A stretch of DNA of 64,000 nt from the NCBI RefSeq assembly GCF_030813715.1, contig NZ_JAUSUZ010000001.1:7316001-7380000 (forward strand), written 5' to 3'. Made by a program: the position numbers and the translations under genes. The notes under the pieces were generated by a model that made no database searches, was not told the origin of the DNA, and saw only the letters and a list, made by a program, of their open reading frames with translations. This document shows positions 8,801-18,837 of the stretch, one piece after another. The stretch comes from Catenuloplanes indicus (GTDB lineage Bacteria > Actinomycetota > Actinomycetes > Mycobacteriales > Micromonosporaceae). How positions within the stretch are numbered: position 1 is the stretch's first letter; every line of letters begins with the position of its first letter.

Positions 8801-9793
8801 ATGAAGTCTCTTTATCGGGTCGGGGCCTCCGTGGCTGCCCTGGCCCTCCTCGTGACCGCCGCCGCCTGTTCGAGCGAGAACGCGGTAAATCGTGACGACG
8901 ATGACACCTCCGGCGGCAAGGGCGGTGGCACCTACGGCCTGAAGATCGCGGTCGTCACGCACGGCGCGGCCGGCGACGCGTTCTGGAGCATCGTCAAGAA
9001 CGGCGTCGAGAAGGCCGGCACCGACCTCGGCGACACCGTCCAGTACAGCAGCGACGGCGACCCGCAGAAGCAGGCGCAGCTGATCGACGCGGCCGTGAAC
9101 CAGAAGGTCGACGGCCTGGTCGTGTCGATGGCGAACCCGGACGCGCTGAAGGCGTCCGTGGAGAAGGCGGTGGCGGCCGGCATCCCGGTGATCACCATCA
9201 ACTCCGGCGCGTCCCGCTCGAAGGAGTTCGGCGCGCTCACCCACATCGGCCAGGACGAGAAGGTCGCCGGTGAGGCGGTCGGCACGGAGCTTGCGAACCA
9301 GGGCGTCAAGAACGTCGTCTGCGTGATCCACGAGGCCGGCAACGTGGGCCTCGAGGAGCGCTGCGCCGCGGTCGGCGCCACGCTCGGCGGCCAGATCCAG
9401 AACCTCCAGGTGGACATCAACAACCTCCAGGCCGCGCAGTCGACGATCAAGGCGAAGCTGCAGTCGGACACCGCGATCGACGGCGTCGTCACGCTCGGCG
9501 GCCCGGTCGCGAACGTGGCCGCCGCCGGTATCGCCGAGGCCGCGTCGCCGGCCAAGCTCGCCACGTTCGACCTCAACGCGGAGGTCGCCAAGGGCGTGCA
9601 GGACGGCAAGATCCTGTTCGCGGTCGACCAGCAGCCCTACCTCCAGGGCTACATGGCGGTCACCATGCTCACCCAGTACAAGGCGAACCTGAACGTGCTC
9701 GGCGGCGGCCAGCAGGTGCTCACCGGCCCCGCGCTGGTCACCAAGGAGAACGCGGCGCAGGTCGCCGAGCTGGCCGCGGCCGGAACCCGCTGA
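8801..9793 (+). CDS. sugar ABC transporter substrate-binding lipoprotein (probable inositol)
   Basis: 330-residue periplasmic-binding-protein family 4 (RbsB-like) lipoprotein. The signal peptide ends in TAAAC, giving a lipidated Cys23; a flexible Gly/Asp linker follows, then the binding fold (KIAVVTHGAAGDAFWSIVKNG, DGLVVSMANPDALKASVEKA, IPVITINSG). The ATG at 8801 is preferred over a start 11 codons earlier because it gives a proper signal peptide and has GAAAGGA upstream. Its location inside the iol operon suggests myo-inositol or a related cyclitol as ligand. Its stop overlaps the permease start by one base. Confidence 0.9.
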   Translation: MKSLYRVGASVAALALLVTAAACSSENAVNRDDDDTSGGKGGGTYGLKIAVVTHGAAGDAFWSIVKNGVEKAGTDLGDTVQYSSDGDPQKQAQLIDAAVNQKVDGLVVSMANPDALKASVEKAVAAGIPVITINSGASRSKEFGALTHIGQDEKVAGEAVGTELANQGVKNVVCVIHEAGNVGLEERCAAVGATLGGQIQNLQVDINNLQAAQSTIKAKLQSDTAIDGVVTLGGPVANVAAAGIAEAASPAKLATFDLNAEVAKGVQDGKILFAVDQQPYLQGYMAVTMLTQYKANLNVLGGGQQVLTGPALVTKENAAQVAELAAAGTR

Positions 9794-10842
9794 TGACCAG
9801 CGCCGTTGCGGCAACCGAGGCGGGCGACGAACGCGTCGCCCGCGTCGGGCCGCTCACCCGCCTGCTGCTCAAGCCGGAACTGGGCGCGCTGATCGGCGCG
9901 GTGCTGGTCTTCGCGTTCTTCGCGCTGCTCTCCGACGTGTTCCGGTCGGCCAGCGGCGTGGCGAACTGGCTCGACCCGGCGTCCACGCTCGGCATCATGG
10001 CGGTCGCGGTGGCGCTGCTGATGATCGGCGGGCACTTCGACCTGTCCGCCGGCGTGCAGACCGGCACGGCCGCGATCACCGGCGGCATCCTGACCACGTA
10101 CTACGGCGTGAACACCTGGGTCGCGCTGCTGCTGTCGCTGGCACTGTGCCTGGCGATCGGCTTCGTCAACGGCTACCTGGTGGTGCGCACGAAGCTGCCC
10201 AGCTTCATCATCACGCTCGGCACGTTCCTGATGCTCCAGGGCCTGAACCTGGGCGTGACGAAGCTGGTCACCAACACCGTCCAGGTCAACAACTTCGACA
10301 AGATCCAGGGGTACGGCGTCCTCAAGACGATCTTCGCCAGTGAGATCACCATCGCGGGCGCGCCGTTCCAGATCGCCATCGTCTGGTGGGTGCTCGCCAC
10401 GATCCTCGGGTCGTGGGTCCTGCTGCGTACCCGGTTCGGGAACTGGATCTTCGCGGTCGGCGGTGACCTGACCGCGGCCCGCAACGTCGGCGTGCCGGTG
10501 CAGCGCACCACGATCGCGCTGTTCATGACCACGTCGTTCGCCGCCTGGTTCGTCGGCACCACGCAGATCGTCCGGCTCACCTCGATCCAGGCACAGGCCG
10601 GCTTCGGCCAGGAGCTGATCTACATCGTGGCCGCGGTGATCGGCGGATGCCTGCTGACCGGCGGTTTCGGCTCCGCGGTCGGCGCGTCGATCGGCGCGCT
10701 GATCTTCGGCATGACGTCGCAGGGCATCGTCTACGCCGGCTGGGACGCGGACTGGTTCAAGTTCTTCCTCGGCGCGATGCTGCTGCTCGCCGTGCTGGCC
10801 AACCAGTACATCCGCCGCTTCGCCGAACAGTCGCGGAGGTAG
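9793..10842 (+). CDS. sugar ABC transporter permease (RbsC-like)
   Basis: 349-residue inner-membrane permease of the BPD_transp_2 family. Many hydrophobic segments are visible ([69 protein letters not shown]). The family motif region [19 protein letters not shown] and the late cytoplasmic loop [17 protein letters not shown] are typical. It starts at an ATG sharing a base with the previous stop (TGATG). It is expected to pair with the single-cassette ATPase that follows. Confidence 0.92.
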   Translation: MTSAVAATEAGDERVARVGPLTRLLLKPELGALIGAVLVFAFFALLSDVFRSASGVANWLDPASTLGIMAVAVALLMIGGHFDLSAGVQTGTAAITGGILTTYYGVNTWVALLLSLALCLAIGFVNGYLVVRTKLPSFIITLGTFLMLQGLNLGVTKLVTNTVQVNNFDKIQGYGVLKTIFASEITIAGAPFQIAIVWWVLATILGSWVLLRTRFGNWIFAVGGDLTAARNVGVPVQRTTIALFMTTSFAAWFVGTTQIVRLTSIQAQAGFGQELIYIVAAVIGGCLLTGGFGSAVGASIGALIFGMTSQGIVYAGWDADWFKFFLGAMLLLAVLANQYIRRFAEQSRR

Positions 10843-10844
10843 CG

Positions 10845-11681
10845 ATGTCTTCCGGTAAGGGCGCTCCGCTCCTGGAGATCAAGAACGTCGCCAAGACGTT
10901 CGGCACGGTCATCTCGCTGGCCGGCGTCTCCACCACGGTACGGGCCGGCGAGGTCACCTGCGTGCTCGGCGACAACGGCGCCGGCAAGTCCACGCTCATC
11001 AAGATTCTGTCCGGCGTGCACCGGCCGGACGGCGGCGAGCTGCTGATGAACGGCGCCCCGGTGTCGCTGTCCAACCCGCGCGCGGCGCTGGACGCCGGGA
11101 TCGCCACGGTCTACCAGGACCTGGCGATGGTGCCGCTGATGGCGATCTGGCGGAACTTCTTCCTCGGCTCCGAGCCGACGAAGGGGTGGGGGCCGTTCCG
11201 GCGGTTCGACCGGCAGAAGGCCGTCGAGATCACCCGGCGCGAGCTGAGCTCGATGGGCATCGACATCCGCGACCCGGAGCAGCCGGTCGGCACGCTCTCC
11301 GGCGGCGAGCGGCAGTCGGTGGCGATCGCGCGTGCGGTGTACTTCGGCGCGAAGCTGCTGATCCTGGACGAGCCCACGTCGGCGCTGGGCGTGAAGCAGG
11401 CCGGTGTCGTGCTGCGCTACATCGCGGCCGCACGCGACCGTGGGCTGGGGGTCGTCTTCATCACCCACAACCCGCACCACGCGTACCCCATCGGTGATCG
11501 CTTTCTGCTCCTGAACCGGGGCCGGAGCCTGGGTGACCTGGCGAAGTCCGAGATCTCCCTGGCCGAGCTGACCCGGCTGATGGCCGGTGGTGCCGAGCTG
11601 GAGGAGCTGGCCCACGAGCTGGAGCGCGATCCGTCCACCAGTGACACGGCGCGCCTGTACCAGGAGGAGGCGAAGGGATGA
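10845..11681 (+). CDS. sugar ABC transporter ATP-binding protein, single cassette
   Basis: 278 residues with one nucleotide-binding domain: Walker [11 protein letters not shown]-loop around VYQDLAM, signature LSGGERQ, Walker B LLILDEP and H-switch THNPHH. Importers with RbsC-like permeases usually have a ~500-residue double-cassette ATPase; a single cassette resembles the FrcA type and presumably works as a homodimer. Ribosome site GGAGG about 5 nt before the ATG at 10845. Overlaps iolE by 4 nt (ATGA). Confidence 0.92.
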   Translation: MSSGKGAPLLEIKNVAKTFGTVISLAGVSTTVRAGEVTCVLGDNGAGKSTLIKILSGVHRPDGGELLMNGAPVSLSNPRAALDAGIATVYQDLAMVPLMAIWRNFFLGSEPTKGWGPFRRFDRQKAVEITRRELSSMGIDIRDPEQPVGTLSGGERQSVAIARAVYFGAKLLILDEPTSALGVKQAGVVLRYIAAARDRGLGVVFITHNPHHAYPIGDRFLLLNRGRSLGDLAKSEISLAELTRLMAGGAELEELAHELERDPSTSDTARLYQEEAKG

Positions 11682-12541
11682 CCGCAGCGGCGGAACGAAT
11701 CGGTGGTGCACCGATTTCCTGGGGTGTGTGTGAAGCACCGGGCTGGGGGCTGGAACTGCCCGCGGACCGGGTGCTGTCCGAGATGAGTTCGCTGGGCCTC
11801 GCGGCCACCGAGCTGGGGCCGACCGGATACCTGGGCAAGGACGCCGCGGACGTGCGTGCGCTGCTGGACCGCAGCGGCCTGCGCCTGATCGGCGGGTTCC
11901 TGCCGGTGCCCATGCACATCGCCACCGCCGCGGACCTGGACGAGGCTGCGACCGCGATGGACACGCTGGCCGCGGCCGGTGCGTCCGTGGTCGTCCTCGC
12001 CGCCCGCTCCGCCGACGGCAGCTACGACCACGCGGTCACGCTGACCGAGACCGAGTGGCAGACGCTGTTCGCCACGCTCACCACGCTCCAGGCGATGGCG
12101 CGCGAGCGTGGCCTGCTGCCGGCGCTGCACCCGCACGTCGGCACCGCGATCGAGTCCCGGGACGCGGTGCTGCGCCTGCTGGCCGGCAGCGACGTGCCGA
12201 TCTGCCTGGACACCGGCCACCTGCTGCTCGGCGGCATGCGGCCGGCGGAGCTGATCGCGCTGGCCGCGGACCGGATCGCGCACGTCCACCTCAAGGACGT
12301 GGACACCTCGGTCGCCGGCCGGGGCCTGCCCTACATCGACGCGGTCCGGTCCGGGCTCTACCGGCCGCTCGGCGACGGTGACCTGGACATACCCGGGATC
12401 GTCCGGAGCCTGGAGGCCGTAGGCTACCGCGGCTGGTACGTACTGGAACAGGACTGCGCGCTGCACGACGTACCGCCGGTGGGCGAGGGCCCGATCGACG
12501 ACGTGCGGCGCAGCGTGAACTACCTGAAGGAGAACGTGTGA
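11678..12541 (+). CDS. iolE: myo-inosose-2 dehydratase
   Basis: 287-residue TIM-barrel (xylose-isomerase-like) enzyme dehydrating scyllo-inosose to the trihydroxycyclohexane-dione used by IolD. The N-terminus [16 protein letters not shown] is characteristic of IolE. Metal-site segments [25 protein letters not shown] and HVHLKDVD are present, as is the closing YVLEQDCAL. Overlaps neighbours by 4 nt on each side. Confidence 0.9.
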   Translation: MTAAAERIGGAPISWGVCEAPGWGLELPADRVLSEMSSLGLAATELGPTGYLGKDAADVRALLDRSGLRLIGGFLPVPMHIATAADLDEAATAMDTLAAAGASVVVLAARSADGSYDHAVTLTETEWQTLFATLTTLQAMARERGLLPALHPHVGTAIESRDAVLRLLAGSDVPICLDTGHLLLGGMRPAELIALAADRIAHVHLKDVDTSVAGRGLPYIDAVRSGLYRPLGDGDLDIPGIVRSLEAVGYRGWYVLEQDCALHDVPPVGEGPIDDVRRSVNYLKENV

Positions 12542-13692
12542 CCGCGTCCGACCGGATCGGCGTCGGCGTGGTGGGTTTCGGCTGGATGGGCGAGGTGCAC
12601 GCCCGCTCCTACCAGCGAGTCCGCCACCACTTCCCGGATCTGCCGCTGATCCCGTCGCTCGTCGCGGTGGCGGATCCGGCGCCGGGCCGGGCCGCGGCCG
12701 CCGCCGCGCAGTACGGCTTCGCGTCTTTTGATGCGGACTGGCGCGCGTTGGTCGCGGACGACCGGATCGGTGCCATCAGCGTGACCGCGCCGAACTTCCT
12801 GCACCGCGAGATCGGCACCGCGGTCGTCGCGGCCGGCAAGCACCTGTGGATCGAGAAGCCGGTCGGGGTGAACGCCGCCGACACCCGCGCGGTCTTCGAT
12901 GCTGCTTCTGCGGCCGGTGTGCAGAGCACGGTGGGGTTCAACTACCGGGCCGCGCCCGCGGTCGCGCACGCCCGCGAGCTGATCGCGGCCGGGGAGATCG
13001 GCACGGTCACCAACGCGCGGATCCGGTTCTTCAGCGACTACGCGGCGCACCCGGACGGCGGGCTGTCCTGGCGGTTCACCCGCGCGTCCGGCGGCAACGG
13101 CGTGCTCGGCGACCTCGCCTCGCACGCGGTCGACCTGGGCCGGTATCTGCTGGGGGACCTCTCGTCGCTGGTCGCGGACACCTCCGTGATCATCCCGTCG
13201 CGGCCTGCCGTCTCCGGCGCCGGCAGCCACTTCTCCCGCGCGGACGGCCCGCCCGGCGACGTGGAGAACGAGGACTACGTCTCCGCGCTGCTCCGGTTCG
13301 CCTCCGGGGCCCGCGGGGTGCTGGAGGCGAGCCGGGTCGCGGTCGGCGAGCAGAACACGTACGGCTTCGAGATCCACGGCACCACCGGCGCGCTGTCCTG
13401 GGACTTCCGCCGGATGGGCGAGCTCGCGCTGAGTACCGGCGCGGACTATCAGGACCAGAGCTACAAGACGATCTACGCGACGGCCGGGCACGGCGACCTG
13501 CGCGCGTTCCAGCCCGGCGCCGGCATCCCGATGGGGTACGACGACCTGAAGGTGATCGAGGCGGCCGGTTTCCTCACCTCGATCGCGACCGGCAAGCCGC
13601 ACGGGCCCACGCTCGACGACGCGCTCGCCGCCGCCACCGCGCTCGACGCCATGTCCGAGTCCGTCCGTACCGGAAAGTGGGTTTCGCTGTGA
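12538..13692 (+). CDS. Gfo/Idh/MocA family oxidoreductase (inositol dehydrogenase-like)
   Basis: 384-residue NAD(P)-dependent dehydrogenase. Rossmann motif GVGVVGFGWMGEVHA at the N-terminus, the EKP motif in HLWIEKPVGVNAADT, and a substrate domain with ASHAVDLGRYLLGD. GTG start within the end of iolE (GTGA). It is longer than IolG and less like it than the next gene, so it may oxidise a different cyclitol (scyllo-inositol, D-chiro-inositol or a glycoside). Overlaps iolG by 4 nt. Confidence 0.85.
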   Translation: MTASDRIGVGVVGFGWMGEVHARSYQRVRHHFPDLPLIPSLVAVADPAPGRAAAAAAQYGFASFDADWRALVADDRIGAISVTAPNFLHREIGTAVVAAGKHLWIEKPVGVNAADTRAVFDAASAAGVQSTVGFNYRAAPAVAHARELIAAGEIGTVTNARIRFFSDYAAHPDGGLSWRFTRASGGNGVLGDLASHAVDLGRYLLGDLSSLVADTSVIIPSRPAVSGAGSHFSRADGPPGDVENEDYVSALLRFASGARGVLEASRVAVGEQNTYGFEIHGTTGALSWDFRRMGELALSTGADYQDQSYKTIYATAGHGDLRAFQPGAGIPMGYDDLKVIEAAGFLTSIATGKPHGPTLDDALAAATALDAMSESVRTGKWVSL

Positions 13693-14678
13693 AGCGAGTC
13701 GGCATCATCGGCACCGGGATCATGGGCACCGATCACGCCCGGCTGCTCACCTCGTCCGTCTCCGGCGCACGTGTGGCCGGCGTCCACGACCTCGACCCGG
13801 TGCGGGCCGCCGAGGTCGCGCTGGCCAGCGGCGGTGCCCGGGTGTTCGGCAACCCGTACGAGCTGATCGTCGACGACGACATCGACGCGGTGCTGGTCGC
13901 GTCGTCCGACGACACCCACGAGGAGTACGTGCTGGCCTGCATCAACGCGGGCAAGCCGGTGCTCTGCGAGAAGCCGCTGGCACCCACGGTCGAGGCGTGC
14001 GGGCGCATCCTGGACGCCGAGGACAAGTCCGGTACCCGCCTGGTCTCGGTCGGCTTCATGCGCCGCTTCGACCCCGGCTACACGCAGATGAAGCGCATGC
14101 TCCAGCTCGGCGAGATCGGCGCGCCGCTGATCCTGCACTGCGTGCACCGCAACCCGGCCGCGGTCCCCGGCCTGCCCGGCGCCGCGGTGATCACCAACTC
14201 GGCCGTGCACGAGCTGGACATCACCCGGTGGCTCCTGGACGAGGAGATCATCGAGGTCTCCGTGCACGCGCCGCGCGCGACCAGCCACGGCGGCGGCACG
14301 CCGGACCCGCAGATCCTGCTGCTGCGCACCGCGTCCGGCGCGGTCGCGGACGTCGAGGTCTTCGTCAACGCCCGGTACGGCTACGACGTGCGCGCCGAAC
14401 TCGTCGGCGAACTGGGCACGGTCACGCTGGACGGCCCGCCGCCCACGGTGCTGCGCCGCTCCGGCATGGACGGCCGTGCACTGCCGGCCGACTGGCGCCC
14501 GCGCTTCGCCGAGGCGTACCGCCTGGAGCTGCAGGACTGGGTGGACGGCACCGGCGGCGCAGCCACCGCGTGGGACGGCTTCGCCGCCACGTTCGTCGCC
14601 CAGGCGTGCGTGCGCGCGCTGGAGACGGGCACCGCGCAGCCGGTCGCGCTGCCACCGATGCCGGAGCTGTACCGCTGA
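13689..14678 (+). CDS. iolG: inositol 2-dehydrogenase
   Basis: 329-residue Gfo/Idh/MocA enzyme oxidising myo-inositol to scyllo-inosose with NAD+. Dinucleotide motif GIIGTGIMGTDHA, LCEKPLA with the conserved Lys, and the catalytic-region motif TNSAVHELDITRW (Asp and His) match IolG; the length also fits. GTG start coupled to the upstream dehydrogenase. Last gene of the operon before an intrinsic-type hairpin. The frame continues open far upstream, but that is a shadow of the previous gene. Confidence 0.9.
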   Translation: MKRVGIIGTGIMGTDHARLLTSSVSGARVAGVHDLDPVRAAEVALASGGARVFGNPYELIVDDDIDAVLVASSDDTHEEYVLACINAGKPVLCEKPLAPTVEACGRILDAEDKSGTRLVSVGFMRRFDPGYTQMKRMLQLGEIGAPLILHCVHRNPAAVPGLPGAAVITNSAVHELDITRWLLDEEIIEVSVHAPRATSHGGGTPDPQILLLRTASGAVADVEVFVNARYGYDVRAELVGELGTVTLDGPPPTVLRRSGMDGRALPADWRPRFAEAYRLELQDWVDGTGGAATAWDGFAATFVAQACVRALETGTAQPVALPPMPELYR

Positions 14679-14690
14679 TCGCCGCGCCGG

Positions 14691-14715
14691 CGGTCCCGCG
14701 CCCGCGACGGGACCG
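14691..14715 (+). terminator. hairpin terminator after the inositol operon
   Basis: Perfect 8-bp stem CGGTCCCG/CGGGACCG with a 9-nt loop, 13 nt after the iolG stop. There is no T-run, as is common in actinomycetes. The remainder of the 284-bp gap to the next gene shows no gene. Confidence 0.5.
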
Positions 14716-14962
14716 GGCCGGCCGGCCGTGGTCCACCCGGATCACGGTGTGGCGTCACGGCGATCATCCGATCGACATCCCTCGGTGGACCGGGCGCGGG
14801 GCGGGCGTATCGTCCGGCGCGACGTTCGTCCACCGGCATAGGGAACAGATCCGTCATGAAGTACCGCACGGGCCCGCACGGCGCGGGCACGACTCGCCAT
14901 GTCGCAGGACCCGGGGCGTTGCCGTCCCGGGCGTGTCCGGCTCCCACCCGTGGGAGGGCCTG

Positions 14963-16312
14963 ATGGACTACCGCGACGTCTCGTTCTGGATGGCCACGTC
15001 CGGTGACGACCTGACGCCTCGTCCCGCGCTGCCCGGGGACCGCGACGTGGACGTCGCGATCGTCGGCGCCGGTTACACCGGCCTGTGGACCGCGTACTAC
15101 CTGGCTGCCGCCGACCCGTCGCTGCGGATCGCGGTGCTGGAGAAGGACATCGCCGGGTACGGCGCGTCCGGCCGCAACGGTGGCTGGTGCTCCTCGCTGT
15201 TCTCCCTCACCCCCGCCGGGGTCGCGCGCCGGCACGGTCAGGACGGTGCCGACGCGTTGCAGCGGGCACTGGAGGCCACCGTGGACGAGGTGGGCCGGGT
15301 CATCGGCGTGGAGGGCATCGACTGTCACTGGACCAAGGGCGGCAGCGTCACGCTCGCCCGCACGCCGGCCCAGCTGGCGCGGGCTCGCGCGGCGGCCGGT
15401 CCCGGCTCCGGGCTGCAGCTGCTGGACGCCGGCGAGGCGTCCGCCCGCTGCGGTGCGTCCGGTGTGCTCGGCGGGGTCTGGACGCCGCACTGCGCGGTCG
15501 TGCAGCCGGCTCGGCTGGTCCGCGGCCTGGCCCGGGCGGTGGAACGGCGAGGTGTCACGATCTACGAGCGCACCCCGGTCACGTCACTGCCGCCCGGGGC
15601 CGCGGTGACGCCGCACGGGCGGGTGCGTGCCGACGTGGTGGTGCGGGCCACCGAGGGATACACGGCCGCGCTGCCGGGCGGGCGGCGGGCACTGGTGCCA
15701 CTGCACTCGCTGATGTTCGTCACCGAACCACTGCCGGCCTCGTTCTGGGCGCGCGCCGGGTTGGCCGGACGCGAGACGTTCACCGACTTCCGGCACATGG
15801 TCATCTACGGTCAGCGGACCGCGGACGACCGGCTGGCGTTCGGTGGGCGCGGCGCACCGTACCGCTTCGGCTCGACGGTGCCGCCCGCGTTCGACCGGGA
15901 CCCGCGCGTGCTCGCCGCGCACCGGGCCGCACTCGTCGACCTCTTCCCCACGCTGCCGGACGACGTACGGATCTCCCACGTGTGGGGCGGCCCGATGGGC
16001 ATCCCCGCCGACTGGCACGCATCCGTCGGCCGGGACGGCGCGTTCGCCTGGGCCGGCGGATACGTCGGGGACGGCGTGGGGGCCAGCAACCTCGCGGGAC
16101 GCACCCTCGCCGACCTGATCCGGGGCGAGTCCACCGACCTCACCCGGCTGCCCTGGGTCGGCCACCGGTCCCCGCGCTGGGTGCCCGAACCGTTGCGCTG
16201 GCTGGGCATCACCGCCGGCCTGGGACTGATCGGCCGGCTGGACGCGGCCGAGGCCCGCTCCGGCCGGACGTCCCGTGGTGCCGCGATCCTGGGCCGCCTG
16301 CTCGGCGAATGA
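14963..16312 (+). CDS. FAD-dependent oxidoreductase (DAO / gamma-glutamylputrescine oxidase-like)
   Basis: 449-residue flavoenzyme. The dinucleotide fold VDVAIVGAGYTGLWTAYYLA followed by VLEKDIAGYGASGRNGGWCS is the hallmark of amine and D-amino-acid oxidases of the DAO family; the closing GGYVGDGVGASNLAGRTLADLI is the C-terminal FAD-contact region. The ATG at 14963 has GGGAGGG upstream and is favoured over the long open frame before it, which overlaps iolG. Substrate unknown; a primary amine, N-methyl amino acid or amino-cyclitol is possible. It is separated from the iol operon by a terminator-like hairpin. Confidence 0.85.
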   Translation: MDYRDVSFWMATSGDDLTPRPALPGDRDVDVAIVGAGYTGLWTAYYLAAADPSLRIAVLEKDIAGYGASGRNGGWCSSLFSLTPAGVARRHGQDGADALQRALEATVDEVGRVIGVEGIDCHWTKGGSVTLARTPAQLARARAAAGPGSGLQLLDAGEASARCGASGVLGGVWTPHCAVVQPARLVRGLARAVERRGVTIYERTPVTSLPPGAAVTPHGRVRADVVVRATEGYTAALPGGRRALVPLHSLMFVTEPLPASFWARAGLAGRETFTDFRHMVIYGQRTADDRLAFGGRGAPYRFGSTVPPAFDRDPRVLAAHRAALVDLFPTLPDDVRISHVWGGPMGIPADWHASVGRDGAFAWAGGYVGDGVGASNLAGRTLADLIRGESTDLTRLPWVGHRSPRWVPEPLRWLGITAGLGLIGRLDAAEARSGRTSRGAAILGRLLGE

Positions 16313-16431
16313 ACCGCCTCGTCCGCCGGCCGGGTGGACTGCCCGCGCGGAGGCTCGCCAAGCGGTCCACAGTGGAGGTGAGTGGGCCGGGGCCGTGGTG
16401 CGACGCCGCGTCTGGGTACGTTTCCGGACCG

Positions 16432-16445
16432 TCTAGGTATGCCTA
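16432..16445. promoter_or_regulatory. palindromic motif shared with 38955-38968
   Basis: TCTAGGTATGCCTA with palindromic core TAGG-N4-CCTA. The same 14 bases occur at 38955-38968. In both cases exactly 173 nt separate the motif from the proposed downstream start codon (16619 and 39142). It lies in the 306-bp gap 16313-16618, which holds no gene. Candidate operator or promoter element. Confidence 0.4.
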
Positions 16446-16618
16446 TTCGTCTGTGCTGTCTCAGGCCCGTGACCACCGTTTTCGCGCCGGAGCCGGTGAT
16501 GTGACGGCCCTCGGCCGTCGGGCACGATCAACCGCGGTGAACCACGCAGGTGTGCGCGCCGTCAGTCGTGGGTCGTCGCCCCATGTCCCGGCGCTCACCG
16601 CTGACCCGGAGGTTCTTC

Positions 16619-18766
16619 ATGACGCTGCCGCTGTCTCAGCGCACCATGGACGCGATCTGCCTCGAGCACGTCCTCCCGACCGCGGGCGGAAACTACGTGT
16701 TCAACGCGCCGACGTCGAGCCTCGGACGAGATCGGCTGCTGCGGGCGACGAAGAACCAGCCGACGGTCAAGGGTTACTCCACCGTGTCGTTCGGCCTCAA
16801 CATCGGCGACGCGCTGCGGAATACGAGCCCGGCCACGGAGATCGCCGAGGACGGCGTTCCCCGTCCGAGCGGCAAGGTCACCGCGGAGGAGACCCGGGCG
16901 CGTAACCTGGCCGGCCAGTACTTCCGGGGTCTGCCGCCCGAGGTGATGGACCTGATGGTTCTCCGGATCCCGCTCGACGCCGAAGACCCGGCCAGGTTCA
17001 GCGTGGACATGCTCGGAGCCCGCGCCGACATGACCGGGGTCCGGGAGGACATGCTGGTCGAGCGGCTGACCGATGCACCGATCACCATCAACCCGAACCG
17101 GGTGGTCTACGTCGACGAGACGGGCAACCCCGTCGATCGGGCGAGCGCGCTGGTGGCCTGGGTGGCGGCGGAGGATCCCTGGCACTCGGAGCCGTACGCC
17201 ACTGCGGACCCGGACGTGCTGGCGGAGGCGCTGAAGAGCGGCTATCCGAGCGCCGCCCGGATCGTCTTCGACCCGGACGGCCGGGTGCAGCTCGGTATGC
17301 CCGAGGCGCTGACCCGGTATGTGCACCGGACGGCGCCCGGCGCCGGTGCCTTCAGCGGGCCGGCGAGCTTCGGGAACTACGGTGACCTGCTCGCGCACCT
17401 GGCCCGCCATGAGCAGCAGGCACGGATCGAGGTGCGCGCACTCGGCGCGGACACCGTTGAGGTGTTCCGGGCGGCCCACGACGAGTTCGGCACGCGATTC
17501 ACCGACTGGCACACCGGGGATTTCGCGCGCTTCCCGGCCTGGACGGACAGCATCCAGATCACCGAGGTTCCGGCGGAGATGTCCCCGGCCGAGGCCCAGG
17601 CCGGCCCGGCCACCTCGCACGCCGAAGCCGGCGCGGAGCCAATGCCGATCACCCGGCCGCCGGGTGTCGCGACGTACCGCAGTTTCGGCCCGGGCGGCCG
17701 GCTGTCCGTCGACGTGGTCGGATCGTCGCAGACCCTGCCGGACGGACTGCTCGATCACGTCGCCGCGCTGGCCGAGGATCACGGCACGTCCGTCGTGGTC
17801 ATCGGCAAGCCCGCGGGGAAGGTGGAGGGCGGCCGCCACCGGGCCGGCGTGGAGTTCCTGCTGTTCCAGCACGCGCAGCATGCCCTTCGTGGGCAGGAAC
17901 CGGGGCCGATGCCGGTTGTCGTCGACTTCGGCAGCGGCAGTGCCGATCTCGGTGCATCGGCCGCACGCCTGGGCGCTCCGGTGCTTCGCTGGGCACCGGG
18001 CGCCGGGCTCGACTTCGGGTTCTCCTGGCGGACCGTCGGCTCTGACGGGGCCAGTGTCGGGCAACCGCAGAAGACCATCACCCAGGCCGCGTTCACCGGT
18101 GCCGGGGAGCTGAGCCGGGCGAAGCCGGAAGCACAGGTCGATGCGACGCTCGCGGCGTACCTGTCGACCGGGCTTGAGGACGTCTCGGCGCTCACGACGA
18201 TGCTCGAGACGAACGGCAGCGCCCTCAAGACGCTCCGGCCGGTGATCGACGCCCTCCCGGTGAGCTCGGGATTGTTCGCCGCGCACGCCAAACTGCTCGA
18301 CCTGTTCGGCCGGCCGGACGAGGACCCGCTGCCAGGGCTCCCGGCGGGAGTCGACGCGACCAGGTACCGGCAGGTCGTGTTCGACACGGCCGTCGACTAC
18401 CTGAACCGGGTCAAGGGCGGCGCCGTCGAGGCGGTGCCGGACGTCATGCGGCTCGTCGCGCTCGGCCCGGTCGCCGCCCCCGCCGCGGTCGCCGACCTGT
18501 CCGACATCACTCTCGGCACGATGGACGACGGCGCCTCCCGAAGCATTCTCGACGCCGTCATCAAGGGGCTTCAGGGCGGTGAGAACTGGGACGCCCGGAT
18601 GAAGAAGGAGATCTTCGATCACAAGGACTACCTGCCGGAGAGGGGCGGTCGCGTCAACTACGTCCGCCAGCTGACGCAGTGGGCGGCGCAGTTGGAGCAG
18701 CGTGCGGACAACGATCACTTCCAGGCGGTGCTCAACGCCGCCGCACTTTACGTGACGACCTGTTAG
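16619..18766 (+). CDS. 715-aa partner protein of the giant, C-terminal Cys
   Basis: Not a family I can name; a homologue is encoded at 57270. The start at 16619 is chosen because GGAGG lies 6 nt upstream and because the sequence from here (MTLP, then MDAICLEHVLPT, GN, VFNA) matches the homologue. No signal peptide or membrane segment. By eye it has only two cysteines, C14 and the last residue C715. A segment around H287 (VFRAAHDEFGTRFTDWHTGD) resembles the His-to-Asp stretch of papain-like folds. A central region (VVVIGKPAGK, then VDFGSGSADLGASAARLGAPVLRW) looks Rossmann- or caspase-like. The C-terminal ~250 residues are helical and well conserved with the homologue (KKEIFDHKDYLPERGGR). It precedes the giant by 71 nt that hold a strong hairpin. 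Confidence 0.85.
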   Translation: MTLPLSQRTMDAICLEHVLPTAGGNYVFNAPTSSLGRDRLLRATKNQPTVKGYSTVSFGLNIGDALRNTSPATEIAEDGVPRPSGKVTAEETRARNLAGQYFRGLPPEVMDLMVLRIPLDAEDPARFSVDMLGARADMTGVREDMLVERLTDAPITINPNRVVYVDETGNPVDRASALVAWVAAEDPWHSEPYATADPDVLAEALKSGYPSAARIVFDPDGRVQLGMPEALTRYVHRTAPGAGAFSGPASFGNYGDLLAHLARHEQQARIEVRALGADTVEVFRAAHDEFGTRFTDWHTGDFARFPAWTDSIQITEVPAEMSPAEAQAGPATSHAEAGAEPMPITRPPGVATYRSFGPGGRLSVDVVGSSQTLPDGLLDHVAALAEDHGTSVVVIGKPAGKVEGGRHRAGVEFLLFQHAQHALRGQEPGPMPVVVDFGSGSADLGASAARLGAPVLRWAPGAGLDFGFSWRTVGSDGASVGQPQKTITQAAFTGAGELSRAKPEAQVDATLAAYLSTGLEDVSALTTMLETNGSALKTLRPVIDALPVSSGLFAAHAKLLDLFGRPDEDPLPGLPAGVDATRYRQVVFDTAVDYLNRVKGGAVEAVPDVMRLVALGPVAAPAAVADLSDITLGTMDDGASRSILDAVIKGLQGGENWDARMKKEIFDHKDYLPERGGRVNYVRQLTQWAAQLEQRADNDHFQAVLNAAALYVTTC

Positions 18767-18775
18767 CCGGTCAGT

Positions 18776-18800
18776 GATGAGACCGGTGAGCGGTCTCATC
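18776..18800 (+). terminator. hairpin between the 715-aa gene and the giant gene
   Basis: Perfect 9-bp stem GATGAGACC/GGTCTCATC with a 7-nt loop, 9 nt after the upstream stop and 37 nt before the TTG start of the giant. It may terminate or attenuate transcription, or set the ratio of the two products. Confidence 0.55.
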
Positions 18801-18837
18801 GTCAACAGCCCAACGGTTGTTCGCCTAGGAGCCTCCC

